64,000 bases of DNA from Hyphomicrobiales bacterium (GTDB lineage: Bacteria > Pseudomonadota > Alphaproteobacteria > Rhizobiales > JAJFHB01). The translations under genes and the position numbers were made by a program. This document shows positions 16,521 through 27,549 of the stretch, piece after piece; the stretch's first letter is position 1, and each line of letters begins with the position of its first letter. Location: NCBI GenBank assembly GCA_021775755.1, contig JAJFHE010000050.1, positions 124,001-188,000 on the forward strand, given 5' to 3'. The notes under the pieces were generated by a model that did not search any database, was not told where the DNA came from, and worked only from the letters and a program-made list of their open reading frames with translations.

Positions 16521-17744
16521 ATGGCCATGCCCAAAATTTCGGCTACCGCCGTCATGATCGCCGTCTTCGCCATCGCGGGTGCAGCGCTCATCTATGCGCT
16601 GCGCCCATTGCCGGTGCAGGTCGACACTGCTGCCATCGAAAGTGGCCCGCTGGAAGTCACGGTGGACGACGAGGGGGTGACGCGCATCCGCGAGGTTTAT
16701 CTGGTTTCAGCGCCGCTTGCGGGAAAGGTTCTGCGCTCGCCGCGTGAAGTCGGCGACGATGTGGTCGGAGGCGAGACCGTTGTTGCCATAATTCAGCCGG
16801 GCGATCCGTCGTTTCTGGATGTGCGTACACGGCGCGAACGCGAGGCCGTGGTGGCGGCATCGGTGGCTGCCGTCACTCTTGCCGAGGCGGAAGTGCGGCG
16901 TTCGCAATCTGAGCTTGAGTTCGCGCAAGCAGAACTGCGGCGCGCCGAACGCCTCTCCGATACAGAAACGATATCGGAACGCACCTACGAAAAGGCGCTG
17001 CTCGACATGCGCACGCGAGAGGCGACACTGGCGAGTACGGAGGCCAATCTTGAGTTGAAACGCCGCGAACTTGAGAGTGCTCGTGCGCATCTGATCGGGC
17101 CGGAAAGTCTCGGCGAGTTCGAAGGCTATGCGCAGGCGTGCTGCGTACAAGTGCGCGCGCCTGCATCGGGCCGTGTCCTGAGGATACTCAATGAGAGCGA
17201 GCAGATGGTCGCTGCCGGTGCGCCTTTGCTCGAAGTGGGCGATCCGGGCGATCTTGAAATCGTTGTGGAGCTCTTGTCGGATGATGCCGTGCAGGTGTCG
17301 GAAGGGGCAACAGCCCACATCGAGAACTGGGGAGGTACCGGTGCTCTCACTGCTTTTGTCAGTTCGATCGAGCCAGCCGGGTTCATGAAAGTGTCGGCGC
17401 TCGGCATTGAGGAGCGCCGCGTGAATACGATCCTGGCGCTGCACGGCGAGCCGGCATCGTGGGCCGCTCTGGGGCATGACTTTCGGGTTTATGTGCGGAT
17501 TGTGACGTGGTCGGAAAACGATGTGTTGCGCGTGCCGCTAAGTGCGCTGTTTCGCGAAGGTGAGGATTGGGCGGTTTTTGCCGTCGAAGACGGTGCTGCA
17601 AATTTGCGGGTCGTGAGCCTTGGCCACCGCAATTCACGCCACGCGGAAATCCTGAGTGGGCTAGGTGCGGGCGACCGGGTTGTCCTGCATCCAAGCGACA
17701 GAATTGAGGATGGTACGGATGTCGAGGAACGCGCGCTGCAGTGA
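16521..17744 (+). CDS. HlyD/MacA-type membrane fusion protein
   Basis: This 407-residue protein has an N-terminal signal anchor (about residues 8-28), a split biotinyl-lipoyl domain, a coiled-coil hairpin (about 90-195, rich in Ala, Glu, Arg and Leu), then beta-barrel and membrane-proximal domains. The second lipoyl half is at VRAPASGRVLRI. A Cys pair (QACCVQVRA) lies just before that half. It starts one base after the permease stop, so the three genes are one operon. It would link the inner-membrane permease to an outer-membrane channel; no TolC-type gene is in this window. Confidence 0.92.
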   Translation: MAMPKISATAVMIAVFAIAGAALIYALRPLPVQVDTAAIESGPLEVTVDDEGVTRIREVYLVSAPLAGKVLRSPREVGDDVVGGETVVAIIQPGDPSFLDVRTRREREAVVAASVAAVTLAEAEVRRSQSELEFAQAELRRAERLSDTETISERTYEKALLDMRTREATLASTEANLELKRRELESARAHLIGPESLGEFEGYAQACCVQVRAPASGRVLRILNESEQMVAAGAPLLEVGDPGDLEIVVELLSDDAVQVSEGATAHIENWGGTGALTAFVSSIEPAGFMKVSALGIEERRVNTILALHGEPASWAALGHDFRVYVRIVTWSENDVLRVPLSALFREGEDWAVFAVEDGAANLRVVSLGHRNSRHAEILSGLGAGDRVVLHPSDRIEDGTDVEERALQ

Positions 17745-17934
17745 TGCGGCAAAGACGACGTGCGCACAGGGGCATTTGCCCTTGCACGGGTTATCCGGGT
17801 GAGGTAACACCACAACAGGACTAAGGGGTTGTTTTGTGCCGGATTCGCAGGCGTCCAAGGCAAAAGTGAACATGGGGACTCGGCGTTACCGGCAATTAGA
17901 ACTGCCGAGCGCGTAAAGGGGTGCAGGAGATCTT
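17745..17934 (+). promoter_or_regulatory. Leader region of the nuo operon
   Basis: These 190 bases separate the exporter operon from nuoA and must hold the nuo promoter, but no convincing -35/-10 pair was found. Near 17878-17913, CTCGGC can pair with GCCGAG, while an inner CGGCA can pair with TGCCG. These two hairpins overlap, so they could alternate. The ribosome site GCAGGAG precedes nuoA. Confidence 0.4.
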
Positions 17935-18300
17935 ATGGAAGAGCTTCTGAGTGGCTATCTACCCATCGTTGTCTTCATCGGCATCTGCATGGCCATCGGC
18001 CTGGCGCTTATGCTTTCAGCATTCATTATTGCCATTCGTCGTCCGGACCCCGAAAAAGTCGCGGCATATGAGTGCGGATTCGATGCATTCGATGACGCGC
18101 GCATGCGCTTCGATGTGCGGTTTTATCTGGTCTCGCTGCTGTTCATAATTTTCGACCTGGAGGTTGCATTCCTGTTTCCGTGGGCGATTTCGCTGCGCGA
18201 GGTGGGCGTGTTCGGGTTCTGGTCGATGATGATGTTCCTGGCGATCCTGACCATCGGCTTCATCTATGAATGGCGCAAGGGAGCGCTCGAATGGGATTGA
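17935..18300 (+). CDS. nuoA: NADH-quinone oxidoreductase subunit A
   Basis: This 121-residue membrane subunit has three helices and the conserved loop [21 protein letters not shown], including the Cys of the quinone-site loop and the acidic residues after it. It is the first gene of the complex I operon. Complex I oxidises NADH, reduces quinone and pumps protons across the inner membrane; NuoA helps to seal the quinone site. Its last bases overlap the start of nuoB by ten. Confidence 0.97.
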   Translation: MEELLSGYLPIVVFIGICMAIGLALMLSAFIIAIRRPDPEKVAAYECGFDAFDDARMRFDVRFYLVSLLFIIFDLEVAFLFPWAISLREVGVFGFWSMMMFLAILTIGFIYEWRKGALEWD

Positions 18301-18860
18301 ACGACGGCCAAGATGCGGCGCGGGGTGGTCCCGGTTCGACGCAAGCGTCAAGCCTGATCAGGCCGGACGATCCATTCTACGCGACGCTGTCCAACGAGCT
18401 CGCCGACAAGGGCTTTATCGTCACCGCGTCCGACGATCTCATCAACTGGGCGCGCACCGGCTCGCTCATGTGGATGACCTTCGGTCTGGCTTGCTGCGCG
18501 GTTGAGATGATGCAGGTTTCAATGCCGCGCTACGATGTCGAACGTTTCGGCTTCGCGCCACGAGCGAGCCCGCGCCAGTCCGACGTTATGATCGTCGCGG
18601 GCACGCTGACCAACAAGATGGCCCCGGCCTTGCGCAAGGTCTACGACCAGATGCCTGAGCCGCGCTACGTCATCTCGATGGGGTCATGCGCCAATGGCGG
18701 CGGCTACTATCACTACTCCTATGCAGTCGTTCGCGGATGCGACAGGGTTGTCCCCGTCGACATCTATGTTCCCGGCTGTCCTCCAACCGCGGAAGCGCTG
18801 CTTTACGGGGTTTTGCAGCTTCAAAAGAAAATCAGGCGAACCGGCACTATCGAACGCTAG
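18291..18860 (+). CDS. nuoB: NADH-quinone oxidoreductase subunit B
   Basis: This 189-residue protein carries the terminal iron-sulfur cluster N2. Its ligands are the adjacent Cys pair in LACCAVEMM, the Cys in GSCANGG and the Cys in PGCPPTAEA. The start is ATG 18291, inside the end of nuoA; an upstream in-frame ATG at 18270 is less likely. It sits at the junction between the peripheral arm and the membrane arm and hands electrons to quinone. Confidence 0.97.
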   Translation: MGLNDGQDAARGGPGSTQASSLIRPDDPFYATLSNELADKGFIVTASDDLINWARTGSLMWMTFGLACCAVEMMQVSMPRYDVERFGFAPRASPRQSDVMIVAGTLTNKMAPALRKVYDQMPEPRYVISMGSCANGGGYYHYSYAVVRGCDRVVPVDIYVPGCPPTAEALLYGVLQLQKKIRRTGTIER

Positions 18861-18889
18861 AGCGTTTGGTGCCAGGAAAACGGCGTATT

Positions 18890-19507
18890 ATGGACGAAGC
18901 CTTACAAGATCTGGCCGAGCATGTTGCAGGCGAAATGAGCACGGCGATCGTCGGCTGGAGCGGCGCCTATGGCGAACTCAACGTCGATGCCGCGCCGGAG
19001 CACATCATGCAGGTGCTGAAGTTCCTGCGCGACGATCATGCCTGCAAGTTCTCCGTCCTCATCGATCTTTGCGGTGTGGACTATCCTGAACGCGCCGACC
19101 GGTTCGATGTCGTCTATCACCTGTTGAGTCCGACCCAGAACCTGCGAATGCGCGTCAAGGTTCAGGTGGATGAGCGCACCGCCGTGCCGAGCGTGTGCGA
19201 TGTCTATCCGGCGGCCAACTGGTTCGAGCGCGAAGCCTTCGACATGTACGGGATCTTGTTTTCAGGCCATCCCGATCTCAGGCGACTTCTCACCGACTAT
19301 GGGTTCGATGGCCACCCGCTGCGCAAGGACTTTCCGCTCACGGGTTTTGTCGAGGTGCGGTACGACGATGAAGAAAAGCGCGTCGTCTACGAGCCAGTGA
19401 AACTGGCGCAAGAATTCCGTTCATTCGACTTCATGAGCCCCTGGGAGGGCCCTGAATACCTGCTGCCGGGCGATGAAAAGGCCGGCACGGGCGACAAGAC
19501 CAGTTGA
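18890..19507 (+). CDS. nuoC: NADH-quinone oxidoreductase subunit C
   Basis: This 205-residue subunit (30-kDa type) begins at ATG 18890 after AGGA. The family signature region reads [27 protein letters not shown], followed by [12 protein letters not shown]. It is a separate gene from nuoD, as in other alphaproteobacteria and mitochondria, unlike the fused nuoCD of Escherichia coli. It is part of the peripheral arm and has no cofactor. Confidence 0.97.
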   Translation: MDEALQDLAEHVAGEMSTAIVGWSGAYGELNVDAAPEHIMQVLKFLRDDHACKFSVLIDLCGVDYPERADRFDVVYHLLSPTQNLRMRVKVQVDERTAVPSVCDVYPAANWFEREAFDMYGILFSGHPDLRRLLTDYGFDGHPLRKDFPLTGFVEVRYDDEEKRVVYEPVKLAQEFRSFDFMSPWEGPEYLLPGDEKAGTGDKTS

Positions 19508-19520
19508 GGCGCTGCAGGGC

Positions 19521-20711
19521 ATGGCAGAAGCAGAAATTCGCAACTTCAACATCAACTTCGGACCGCAGCATCCCGCGGCCCACGGTGTGCTGCGCCTGGT
19601 GCTTGAGCTCGATGGTGAAGTCGTCACCCGTGTGGATCCGCATATCGGGCTTTTGCACCGCGGCACGGAAAAGCTGATCGAGCACAAGACCTACCTTCAG
19701 GCGGTGCCGTATTTCGACCGGCTCGATTATGTCGCGCCGATGAACCAGGAGCATGCATTCGCGCTGGCGGTTGAGAAACTGCTTGCCATTGAAGTGCCGA
19801 AGCGCAGTCAGCTGATCCGCGTGCTCTACAGCGAAATCGGCAGGCTCTTGTCGCATATCCTCAACGTCACGACGCAGGCGATGGACGTCGGCGCGCTGAC
19901 GCCGCCGCTGTGGGGCTTTGAGGAGCGCGAAAAGCTCATGGTGTTTTACGAGCGCGCATGCGGCTCGCGCATGCATGCGGCTTATGTGCGCCCAGGTGGT
20001 GTGCATCAGGATTTGCCGCAGGCGCTGATCGACGATATCGGCGTTTTCTGCGATGAGTTTCCGCAGGTGCTCGACGACATCGAGGGCCTTTTGACCAATA
20101 ACCGCATTTTCAAGCAGCGCAATGTGGACATCGGTTATGTGTCTCTTGAAGACGCGTTCGCCTGGGGCTTTTCAGGCGTCATGGTGCGCGGCTCGGGCGC
20201 GGCATGGGACCTGCGCCGCTCGCAGCCATACGAATGCTACTCCGAGCTCGACTTCGAGATACCGGTCGGCAGCAACGGCGATTGCTATGACCGTTACGTG
20301 ATCCGCATGGAAGAGATGCGCCAGTCGACGAAGATCATGAAGCAGTGCGTTGAGAAGTTGTCGGCGGCAGAGGGCAGCGGGCCGGTGTCGCATACGCTCA
20401 ACAAGATGGTGCCGCCCACACGCGGTGAGATGAAACGTTCCATGGAGGCGTTGATCCACCACTTCAAGCTCTACACGGAGGGCTATCACGTGCCGGAAGG
20501 CGAAGTGTATGCCGCCGTCGAAGCGCCCAAGGGCGAGTTCGGCGTGTATCTCGTGTCGGACGGCTCGAACAAGCCCTATCGCTGCAAAATCCGCGCGCCG
20601 GGATTTCCCCATCTCCAGGCTATGGACTTCCTGTGCCGGGGGCACATGCTGGCGGACGTATCGGCGGTGATCGGTTCCCTGGATGTGGTGTTCGGGGAGA
20701 TCGACCGATGA
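19521..20711 (+). CDS. nuoD: NADH-quinone oxidoreductase subunit D
   Basis: This 396-residue 49-kDa-type subunit starts at ATG 19521 ([22 protein letters not shown]), 13 bases after nuoC. The conserved GPQHPAAHG and the His and Tyr residues of the quinone-head site region ([13 protein letters not shown]) are present. With NuoB it forms the quinone-reduction pocket. The stop overlaps the nuoE start as ATGA. Confidence 0.97.
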   Translation: MAEAEIRNFNINFGPQHPAAHGVLRLVLELDGEVVTRVDPHIGLLHRGTEKLIEHKTYLQAVPYFDRLDYVAPMNQEHAFALAVEKLLAIEVPKRSQLIRVLYSEIGRLLSHILNVTTQAMDVGALTPPLWGFEEREKLMVFYERACGSRMHAAYVRPGGVHQDLPQALIDDIGVFCDEFPQVLDDIEGLLTNNRIFKQRNVDIGYVSLEDAFAWGFSGVMVRGSGAAWDLRRSQPYECYSELDFEIPVGSNGDCYDRYVIRMEEMRQSTKIMKQCVEKLSAAEGSGPVSHTLNKMVPPTRGEMKRSMEALIHHFKLYTEGYHVPEGEVYAAVEAPKGEFGVYLVSDGSNKPYRCKIRAPGFPHLQAMDFLCRGHMLADVSAVIGSLDVVFGEIDR

Positions 20712-21664
20712 GTGTGCGCCGTCTCGATGCCGTTCAGCCGAAGACCTTCCGGTTTAACGCCGACAACCTCAAATGGGCGCGTGCCCAGCTCAAGAAATAT
20801 CCGAAGGATCGCAAGGCTTCCGCTGTCATTCCCTTGTTGTGGCGGGCACAGGAGCAAAATGCCGGATGGACCAGCGAGCCGGCAATCCGCTACATCGCCG
20901 ACTTCCTCGATATGGCTTATATCCGCGTCTACGAAGTCGCGACTTTCTACACCATGTTCAACCTGTCGCCGGTCGGTGAGCACCATGTGCAGCTGTGCGG
21001 CACCACGCCATGCTGGCTGCGCGGGGCGGATGACCTCAAGGCGGTGTGCCGCAAACACATCGGCGAGCAGGGGCATGTGACCGGCGACGGCAAACTTTCA
21101 TGGGTGGAGGTCGAATGTCTGGGTGCCTGCGTCAACGCGCCGATGGTGCAGATCAACAAGGACTATTTTGAAGATCTTGATGCTGAGGGCTTCGACAAAC
21201 TACTGGATGACTTGCGTGCCGGGCGGAAGGTCAAGCCGGGGCCGCAAACCGATCGGCAGGCGTCGGCACCTCTTGGCGGTGCGTTGACGTTGACCGGCGA
21301 CGCGCCCGTAACGGCGAAACCCGCCAAAGCGACGGCGAAACCCGCCGGCAAGGCAGCCGCACCAAAAGCGGTTGCGGGCGAGGGCAAGAAGCCCGGCGGT
21401 CTCAAGGCGGCGCGCGGCGGCAAGGCGGACAATCTCAGGCTGATCAGCGGCGTCGGGCCGAAAATCGAAGGTCTGCTCAATGAGCTTGGTGTGTTCCACT
21501 TCGACCAGATCTCGAAATGGACCGCCGACAATGCCGCCTGGGTCGATGGGTACCTGAAATTCAAGGGCCGCATAGGCCGCGAAGACTGGATTTCGCAGGC
21601 CAGAACGCTTGCGGCAGGCGGCGAAACGGAATTTTCCAAACGCTCCGGCAAGCGTGGCGGGTGA
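20708..21664 (+). CDS. nuoE: NADH-quinone oxidoreductase subunit E with C-terminal extension
   Basis: This 318-residue protein has a standard NuoE (24-kDa) part in residues 1 to about 178. The [2Fe-2S] N1a ligands are the Cys pair in LCGTTPCW and the pair in VECLGAC. Past residue 178 there is a Lys/Ala/Pro-rich linker, then a 65-residue compact domain (241-305) beginning [11 protein letters not shown] and containing [12 protein letters not shown]. That domain resembles helix-hairpin-helix modules and matches the C-terminus of RpsB in this window. Usual bacterial NuoE is about 160-180 residues; extended forms occur in Rhizobiales. The role of the extension is unknown. Confidence 0.95.
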   Translation: MSVRRLDAVQPKTFRFNADNLKWARAQLKKYPKDRKASAVIPLLWRAQEQNAGWTSEPAIRYIADFLDMAYIRVYEVATFYTMFNLSPVGEHHVQLCGTTPCWLRGADDLKAVCRKHIGEQGHVTGDGKLSWVEVECLGACVNAPMVQINKDYFEDLDAEGFDKLLDDLRAGRKVKPGPQTDRQASAPLGGALTLTGDAPVTAKPAKATAKPAGKAAAPKAVAGEGKKPGGLKAARGGKADNLRLISGVGPKIEGLLNELGVFHFDQISKWTADNAAWVDGYLKFKGRIGREDWISQARTLAAGGETEFSKRSGKRGG

Positions 21665-21672
21665 GGTGAACG

Positions 21673-22974
21673 ATGCTCTCAGATAACGACCGCATTTTTA
21701 CCAACCTCTACGGGATTGAAAGCCCCGGATTGCGGGCCGCAAAACGTCGTGGCGCGTGGGACGGTACCAAGAAGTTCATGCAGAACGGTGAAGACTGGAT
21801 CATCAATCAGGTGAAAGAGTCAGGCCTTCGCGGGCGCGGCGGTGCCGGCTTCCCAACCGGGCTCAAGTGGTCGTTCATGCCCAAAAAGAGCGATGGCCGG
21901 CCGAGTTATCTGGTTGTGAATGCCGACGAATCCGAACCGGGCACCTGCAAGGACCGGGACATCCTGCGCCATGACCCCCATCTTCTGGTGGAAGGGTGTC
22001 TGATCGCGGCATTCGCGATGCGAGCGCCGGTTTGCTACGTCTATGTCCGCGGCGAATTCATCCGCGAGCGTGAAGCACTCCAGAAGGCCGTCGATGAAGC
22101 CTACGATGCCGGTCTGATCGGCAAGAACAACAAGCACGGCTGGGATTTCGATCTCTACGTGCATCACGGTGCCGGCGCCTATATCTGCGGTGAAGAAACC
22201 GCGATGCTGGAAAGCCTTGAAGGCAAAAAAGGCCAGCCGAGGCTCAAACCGCCGTTCCCGGCCAATGTCGGCCTCTACGGTGCGCCGACGACGGTCAACA
22301 ATGTCGAAAGCATCGCCGTTGTGCCGACCATCCTGCGGCGCGGTGCCAACTGGTTCTCCGCCCTTGGCCGACCCAACAATACAGGCACGAAACTGTTCTG
22401 CATCTCCGGCCACGTGAACACGCCATGCAACGTGGAAGAGGAGATGGGCATTCCGTTCCGCGATCTCATTGAAAAGCATGCCGGCGGCGTGCGGGGCGGC
22501 TGGAACAATCTGATGGCGGTCATTCCAGGCGGCTCTTCGGTCCCATGTCTTCCCGCGGACACCTGCAAGGACATGCCGATGGATTTCGATACCCTGCGCG
22601 ATCTGAAGTCGGGTCTTGGGACGGCAGCGGTGATCGTCATGGACAAGTCGACAGATATCGTGCGCGCGATTGCGCGGCTTGCCTATTTCTACAAACACGA
22701 AAGCTGCGGTCAGTGTACGCCGTGCCGCGAAGGTACGGGCTGGATGTGGCGGGTACTCGACCGCATGGCGCGGGGTGAGGCTGAAAAGCGCGAAATCGAT
22801 ATGCTGCTCGATGTCAGCTACCAGATCGAAGGGCACACGATTTGTGCGCTTGGCGATGCGGCGGCCTGGCCAGTGCAGGGACTGATCCGCCATTTCCGCC
22901 ACGAAATCGAACGGCGCATAGATGAATACGCCGCCAATCCAAAGCCCGATGAGGCGATGGTTGCGGCGGAATAG
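21673..22974 (+). CDS. nuoF: NADH-quinone oxidoreductase subunit F
   Basis: This 433-residue 51-kDa-type subunit has the NADH/FMN site ([14 protein letters not shown], and later [19 protein letters not shown]). The four Cys of the [4Fe-4S] cluster N3 are in [12 protein letters not shown] and in HTICALGD. It accepts hydride from NADH onto FMN and starts the electron chain of complex I. It begins eight bases after nuoE. Confidence 0.98.
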   Translation: MLSDNDRIFTNLYGIESPGLRAAKRRGAWDGTKKFMQNGEDWIINQVKESGLRGRGGAGFPTGLKWSFMPKKSDGRPSYLVVNADESEPGTCKDRDILRHDPHLLVEGCLIAAFAMRAPVCYVYVRGEFIREREALQKAVDEAYDAGLIGKNNKHGWDFDLYVHHGAGAYICGEETAMLESLEGKKGQPRLKPPFPANVGLYGAPTTVNNVESIAVVPTILRRGANWFSALGRPNNTGTKLFCISGHVNTPCNVEEEMGIPFRDLIEKHAGGVRGGWNNLMAVIPGGSSVPCLPADTCKDMPMDFDTLRDLKSGLGTAAVIVMDKSTDIVRAIARLAYFYKHESCGQCTPCREGTGWMWRVLDRMARGEAEKREIDMLLDVSYQIEGHTICALGDAAAWPVQGLIRHFRHEIERRIDEYAANPKPDEAMVAAE

Positions 22975-22998
22975 TGAATTTCAAACGGGATTTGGGTA

Positions 22999-25107
22999 AT
23001 GCCGAAACTCATAGTCGATGGCACGGAAGTTGAGGTCGAAGACGGCATAACGCTGCTTCAGGCCTGTGAGGAGGCGGGAGCAGAAATCCCGCGCTTTTGC
23101 TATCACGACCGGCTGTCGATCGCCGGCAACTGCCGCATGTGTCTCGTTGAAGTCAAAGGCGCGCCGAAACCGCAGGCGTCGTGTGCGCTTTCGGTCAACG
23201 ACTTGCGTCCGGGCCCGAATGGCGAACCGCCCGAGGTGCTGACCGGGTCCGCCCAGGTCAAGAAGGCGCGCGAAGGCGTCATGGAATTCCTGCTTATCAA
23301 TCATCCGCTCGACTGTCCGATCTGCGATCAGGGCGGTGAGTGCGATCTGCAGGACCAGGCGATGGCCTACGGCATCGACAAGAACCGCTATGCGGAGAAC
23401 AAGCGCGCGGTCGAGGACAAGTATATCGGGCCGCTCGTCAAGACGATTATGACGCGCTGCATTCACTGCACGCGCTGTGTCCGCTTTACGACGGAAGTTG
23501 CCGGCATCCACGAACTCGGCGCCATCGGGCGCGGCGAGGACATGGAGATCACGACCTATCTGGAGAAATCCATGTCGTCGGAACTCCAGGGCAATGTTAT
23601 CGACTTGTGTCCGGTAGGTGCGCTGACGTCCAGGCCATACGCGTTTTCCGCTCGGCCGTGGGAGCTGCGCAAGACGGAATCGATCGATGTCATGGATGCG
23701 CTCGGCTCGGCGACACGTATCGACAGCCGGGGCCGCGAAGTGATGCGTGTGATGCCACGGCTCAATGAAGACGTGAACGAGGAATGGATATCCGACAAGG
23801 CGCGGTTCATCTGGGACGGACTTCGCTCACAGCGCCTCGACCGGCCCTATGTCCGCGAAAACGGTGCCTTGCGGGAAGCAAGCTGGGCTGAAGCGTTCGA
23901 GGTAATCGCTGAACGTGTCAAAGCGAGCGATCCCTCACGCATGGCAGCGATTGCGGGCGATCTGTCAGCCGTCGAAGACATGTTCGCGCTCAAAGACCTG
24001 ATGGACGCGCTTGGCGTCAAAAGCATTGACTGCCGCCAGGATGGCTCTGCACTTGGCGAGGCCGGCGGCCGCGCGGGCTACCTGTTCAATGCCGGACTCG
24101 CGGGCGTCGAAGACGCCGATGCGATCCTCCTCGTCGGCACGAACCCGCGTCTTGAGGCGGCCGTTCTCAATGCGCGCATCCGCAAAACCTGGCTGCGCAC
24201 GAGACTGCCTATCGGTGTCATCGGCGAACAGGCCGACCTGACATATGACTATGATTATCTCGGCGCCGGCGCGGAAACCCTGAGCGAAGTTGCCAGCGGC
24301 AAGCACAAGTTCGCGCAGGTTCTGAAGCGTGCAGAGCGGCCGATGATTATCGTCGGACAGGGCGCCCTGAACCGTGGCGATGGCCGGGCGGTGCTGGCGC
24401 AGGTGGTCTCGGCGGCACAGGCGAGCGGCGCAATCGGCGAAAACTGGAACGGGTTCTGTGTGCTGCACGACGCGGCGGCTCGGGTCGGCGGCCTCGACAT
24501 CTGCTTCCTGCCGCGGCTTGAAGGCGGAAGAAATGTCGGTGAAATCCTGCAGGGCGCGAGCGCTGGAGATATCGACGTCGTCTACCTCCTGGGAGCCGAC
24601 GAGATCGACATGAAGAAATTCGGCTCGGCCTTTGTGATCTACCAGGGCAGCCATGGCGATGCGGGTGCGCATCGTGCCGATGTCATACTCCCCGGAGCGG
24701 CTTTCTCGGAGAAGAGCGGCACCTATGTGAATACCGAAGGCCGGGTGCAACTGGCGCGGCGCGCCGTGTTCCCGCCAGGCGATGCGCGGGAAGACTGGGC
24801 CATCCTGCGTGCACTGTCCGCAGTACTCGGTCACACACTGCCCTACAACACGCTTGAACAGTTGCGCGCGGCATTGCGCGAGGAATGCCCTCATCTGGCC
24901 GCCACCGATGAAAAACCCGATGCAACGACAAGCGAACTCGGCGATCTCGCCGGAGCGCCGAAGCGTGCCCGGGCGGCAGGATTTACAAGCCCCGTGGACG
25001 ATTACTACCTTACCAACGCAATAACCCGCGCCTCCAAGGTCATGGCGGAGTGCAGTGCCTTGCGGACGGCTGGCCAATCAGAAGAGGGGACCGGTACCGA
25101 TGGCTGA
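22999..25107 (+). CDS. nuoG: NADH-quinone oxidoreductase subunit G
   Basis: This 702-residue 75-kDa-type subunit has an N-terminal [2Fe-2S] ferredoxin domain ([18 protein letters not shown]). The His-Cys-Cys-Cys cluster is at [18 protein letters not shown], and another [4Fe-4S] site is at [12 protein letters not shown]. The molybdopterin-oxidoreductase-like region follows. The length matches alphaproteobacterial and mitochondrial forms. It carries electrons from FMN toward NuoI. Its stop overlaps the start of nuoH by eight bases. Confidence 0.98.
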   Translation: MPKLIVDGTEVEVEDGITLLQACEEAGAEIPRFCYHDRLSIAGNCRMCLVEVKGAPKPQASCALSVNDLRPGPNGEPPEVLTGSAQVKKAREGVMEFLLINHPLDCPICDQGGECDLQDQAMAYGIDKNRYAENKRAVEDKYIGPLVKTIMTRCIHCTRCVRFTTEVAGIHELGAIGRGEDMEITTYLEKSMSSELQGNVIDLCPVGALTSRPYAFSARPWELRKTESIDVMDALGSATRIDSRGREVMRVMPRLNEDVNEEWISDKARFIWDGLRSQRLDRPYVRENGALREASWAEAFEVIAERVKASDPSRMAAIAGDLSAVEDMFALKDLMDALGVKSIDCRQDGSALGEAGGRAGYLFNAGLAGVEDADAILLVGTNPRLEAAVLNARIRKTWLRTRLPIGVIGEQADLTYDYDYLGAGAETLSEVASGKHKFAQVLKRAERPMIIVGQGALNRGDGRAVLAQVVSAAQASGAIGENWNGFCVLHDAAARVGGLDICFLPRLEGGRNVGEILQGASAGDIDVVYLLGADEIDMKKFGSAFVIYQGSHGDAGAHRADVILPGAAFSEKSGTYVNTEGRVQLARRAVFPPGDAREDWAILRALSAVLGHTLPYNTLEQLRAALREECPHLAATDEKPDATTSELGDLAGAPKRARAAGFTSPVDDYYLTNAITRASKVMAECSALRTAGQSEEGTGTDG

Positions 25108-26122
25108 CACCCTCTGGTCATATGCCCTGACTGTCTTGATCATAGCGGCGCAAAGCGTCGTACTGCTCGTGTCCTTGCTGGTCATTATCGCCTTTCTCCT
25201 GCTCGCCGACCGCAAGATCTGGGCGGCAGTGCAGATGCGGCGCGGGCCCAATGTCGTCGGGCCGTTCGGGCTGTTGCAGTCGTTCGCCGATCTGATGAAG
25301 TTCGTCTTCAAGGAAGTCGTCATCCCCGCAGGCGCCAACAAGGGCGTGTTCCTCATTGCGCCGCTTGTAACGTGCATTCTGGCGCTTTCCGCGTGGGCGG
25401 TGGTGCCGGTGGCCGAGGGCTGGGTGATTGCCGATATCAATGTCGGCATCCTTTACCTGTTCGCAATTTCGTCGCTTGGCGTTTACGGCGTCATCATGGG
25501 CGGCTGGGCGTCCAACTCGAAGTACCCGTTCCTCGGTGCGCTAAGATCTGCCGCGCAGATGGTGTCGTACGAAGTCTCGATCGGCTTTGTCATCATCACG
25601 GTTTTGCTCTGTGTGGGCTCGTTGAACCTGACCGATATCGTGAAGGCGCAAGAGGGCGAGTGGGGCGTGCTTGGATGGTTCTTCATCCCGCTGTTCCCGA
25701 TGTTCGTCGTATTCTTCATATCGGCACTGGCGGAAACCAACCGGCCGCCGTTCGATCTGCCGGAAGCTGAATCGGAACTCGTTGCGGGGTTCATGGTGGA
25801 ATATTCCTCCACGCCCTACCTCCTGTTCATGCTCGGAGAATATGTCAGCATCGTCATGATGTGTTCGTTGATCACGATCCTTTTCCTCGGTGGTTGGCTG
25901 CCGCCGTTCCCGATCGTTCCGTTCACATGGGTGCCGGACATCGGATGGTTTCTGATCAAGGTCTGTTTCGTGTTTTTCATGTTCGCCATGGTGAAGGCCA
26001 TGGTGCCGCGCTACCGCTATGACCAGCTCATGCGGCTCGGCTGGAAGGTGTTCCTGCCGCTGTCGCTGTTCTGGGTTGCTTTGACGGCTGGAGTTCTGGT
26101 CGCTTTCGACTGGGCGCCGTGA
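25100..26122 (+). CDS. nuoH: NADH-quinone oxidoreductase subunit H
   Basis: This 340-residue subunit with eight helices starts at ATG 25100 inside the end of nuoG. Conserved parts include [18 protein letters not shown] and the acidic loop [19 protein letters not shown]. It joins the peripheral arm to the membrane arm and forms part of the quinone tunnel. It is followed after seven bases by a small unassigned membrane gene. Confidence 0.97.
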   Translation: MADTLWSYALTVLIIAAQSVVLLVSLLVIIAFLLLADRKIWAAVQMRRGPNVVGPFGLLQSFADLMKFVFKEVVIPAGANKGVFLIAPLVTCILALSAWAVVPVAEGWVIADINVGILYLFAISSLGVYGVIMGGWASNSKYPFLGALRSAAQMVSYEVSIGFVIITVLLCVGSLNLTDIVKAQEGEWGVLGWFFIPLFPMFVVFFISALAETNRPPFDLPEAESELVAGFMVEYSSTPYLLFMLGEYVSIVMMCSLITILFLGGWLPPFPIVPFTWVPDIGWFLIKVCFVFFMFAMVKAMVPRYRYDQLMRLGWKVFLPLSLFWVALTAGVLVAFDWAP

Positions 26123-26129
26123 GGACGAT

Positions 26130-26381
26130 ATGACAGCGATCTCTCAATACGGTGTGCTTGGCGCGTTCTGCGGCCTGCTTTTTGGCGTGATCGATTTTGC
26201 GATCCTCAACAGGCTGCTTTATCCGCGTTTGCGCGACAGTTACGAGTTCGCCAAGACCGAGCAGCGCCAGGGTGTGAGCCCGGCAGTGATCATGAACATC
26301 ATCAAGTTGAGCTGTTTCACCGTGTTTCCCGTGATCGGTTATCTGATCGGACAGGAAATGTTCGGCGCGCAGGGCTTTTAG
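26130..26381 (+). CDS. Two-helix membrane protein inside the nuo operon
   Basis: This 83-residue protein begins seven bases after nuoH and ends 19 bases before nuoI, on the same strand. Two hydrophobic helices (about residues 7-30 and 56-78) flank a charged loop ([22 protein letters not shown]). No cofactor motif is visible and I do not recognise the family. The tight spacing suggests co-transcription with complex I. It could be an accessory or assembly factor or an added small subunit, which is inference only. Confidence 0.75.
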   Translation: MTAISQYGVLGAFCGLLFGVIDFAILNRLLYPRLRDSYEFAKTEQRQGVSPAVIMNIIKLSCFTVFPVIGYLIGQEMFGAQGF

Positions 26382-26400
26382 GCGAAGGAGGGCTAAGCAC

Positions 26401-26892
26401 ATGGTACGGGTCGGTCAAGCCGCCAAATCGCTGTTTCTGCTGGAATTCGTCTCCGCGTTCTTCCTGGCGATGCGTTACTTCTTCGCGCCAAAAGCAACCG
26501 TGAACTATCCCTTCGAGAAGGGTCCGCTCAGCCCGCGGTTCCGCGGCGAGCATGCGCTGAGGCGCTACCCGAACGGCGAGGAACGTTGTATTGCGTGCAA
26601 GCTTTGCGAGGCGATTTGCCCGGCACAGGCGATCACCATCGAAGCTGGACCGCGCCGTAATGACGGCACGCGACGCACGACCCGCTACGACATCGATATG
26701 GTGAAGTGCATCTACTGCGGCTTCTGTCAGGAAGCCTGCCCGGTCGACGCCATTGTCGAGGGACCCAATTTTGAATTCGCGACCGAAACGCGCGAGGAGC
26801 TCATGTACAACAAGGATCGGCTCCTGGCGAACGGCGACAGGTGGGAACGCGAGATTGCGCAGAATATCGCAATCGACGCGCCTTACCGATGA
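26401..26892 (+). CDS. nuoI: NADH-quinone oxidoreductase subunit I
   Basis: This 163-residue ferredoxin-like subunit has two [4Fe-4S] binding sites, [12 protein letters not shown] and [12 protein letters not shown], which carry clusters N6a and N6b. A strong ribosome site (AAGGAGGG) precedes ATG 26401. It bridges NuoG and NuoB in the electron chain. Confidence 0.98.
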   Translation: MVRVGQAAKSLFLLEFVSAFFLAMRYFFAPKATVNYPFEKGPLSPRFRGEHALRRYPNGEERCIACKLCEAICPAQAITIEAGPRRNDGTRRTTRYDIDMVKCIYCGFCQEACPVDAIVEGPNFEFATETREELMYNKDRLLANGDRWEREIAQNIAIDAPYR

Positions 26893-26908
26893 AGGACCAC
26901 GTGAACCG

Positions 26909-27520
26909 ATGATCATTGCCTCGCTCTTCTTCTACCTGTTTGCCGCGATTACGGTCGCGGCGGCATTCATGGTGATTTCGGCGCGCAACCCGGTGCATTC
27001 GGTGTTGTTTCTGATCCTTGCGTTCTTCAACTCCGCGGGCCTGTTCGTGCTGCTTGGCGCCGAGTTCGTCGCGATGATCCTGGTGATCGTCTATGTCGGC
27101 GCGGTTGCTGTGTTGTTCTTGTTTGTCGTGATGATGCTCGACATCGATTTTTCCGAACTGCGCGAAGGCATGCTGCAGTACCTGCCCATCGGGGTGACCA
27201 TTGGCGCCATCTTGCTGATTGAGCTCTTCATGGTGTTCGGCAGCTGGGTCATTGCGCCGGAAACCGCGGGCTTTGCGGCCTCGCCGACGCCGCCGATTGA
27301 CCGGATAACCAATACCGAGGCGATCGGACAACTGCTCTATACGAAATACGTCTATCTGTTCCAGGCTGCGGGCATGGTGCTTCTGATTGCGATGATCGGT
27401 GCAATCGTGTTGACGCTGCGCCACAAGGAAGGCGTCAAACGGCAGGTTGTTGCCGATCAGGTCGCACGCACGCCGGCCGGCGTGCAGTTGAAAGACGTGA
27501 AACCGGGGCAGGGACTTTAG
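26909..27520 (+). CDS. nuoJ: NADH-quinone oxidoreductase subunit J
   Basis: This 203-residue subunit has five predicted helices and starts at ATG 26909, with GAAGGA upstream; the frame is open further upstream inside nuoI but that part is not NuoJ-like. Conserved parts include [16 protein letters not shown] and [20 protein letters not shown]. It is part of the membrane arm near the quinone site. Confidence 0.96.
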   Translation: MIIASLFFYLFAAITVAAAFMVISARNPVHSVLFLILAFFNSAGLFVLLGAEFVAMILVIVYVGAVAVLFLFVVMMLDIDFSELREGMLQYLPIGVTIGAILLIELFMVFGSWVIAPETAGFAASPTPPIDRITNTEAIGQLLYTKYVYLFQAAGMVLLIAMIGAIVLTLRHKEGVKRQVVADQVARTPAGVQLKDVKPGQGL

Positions 27521-27549
27521 GAGGCGGCTGGCCGCTGGGGAACGAATAC

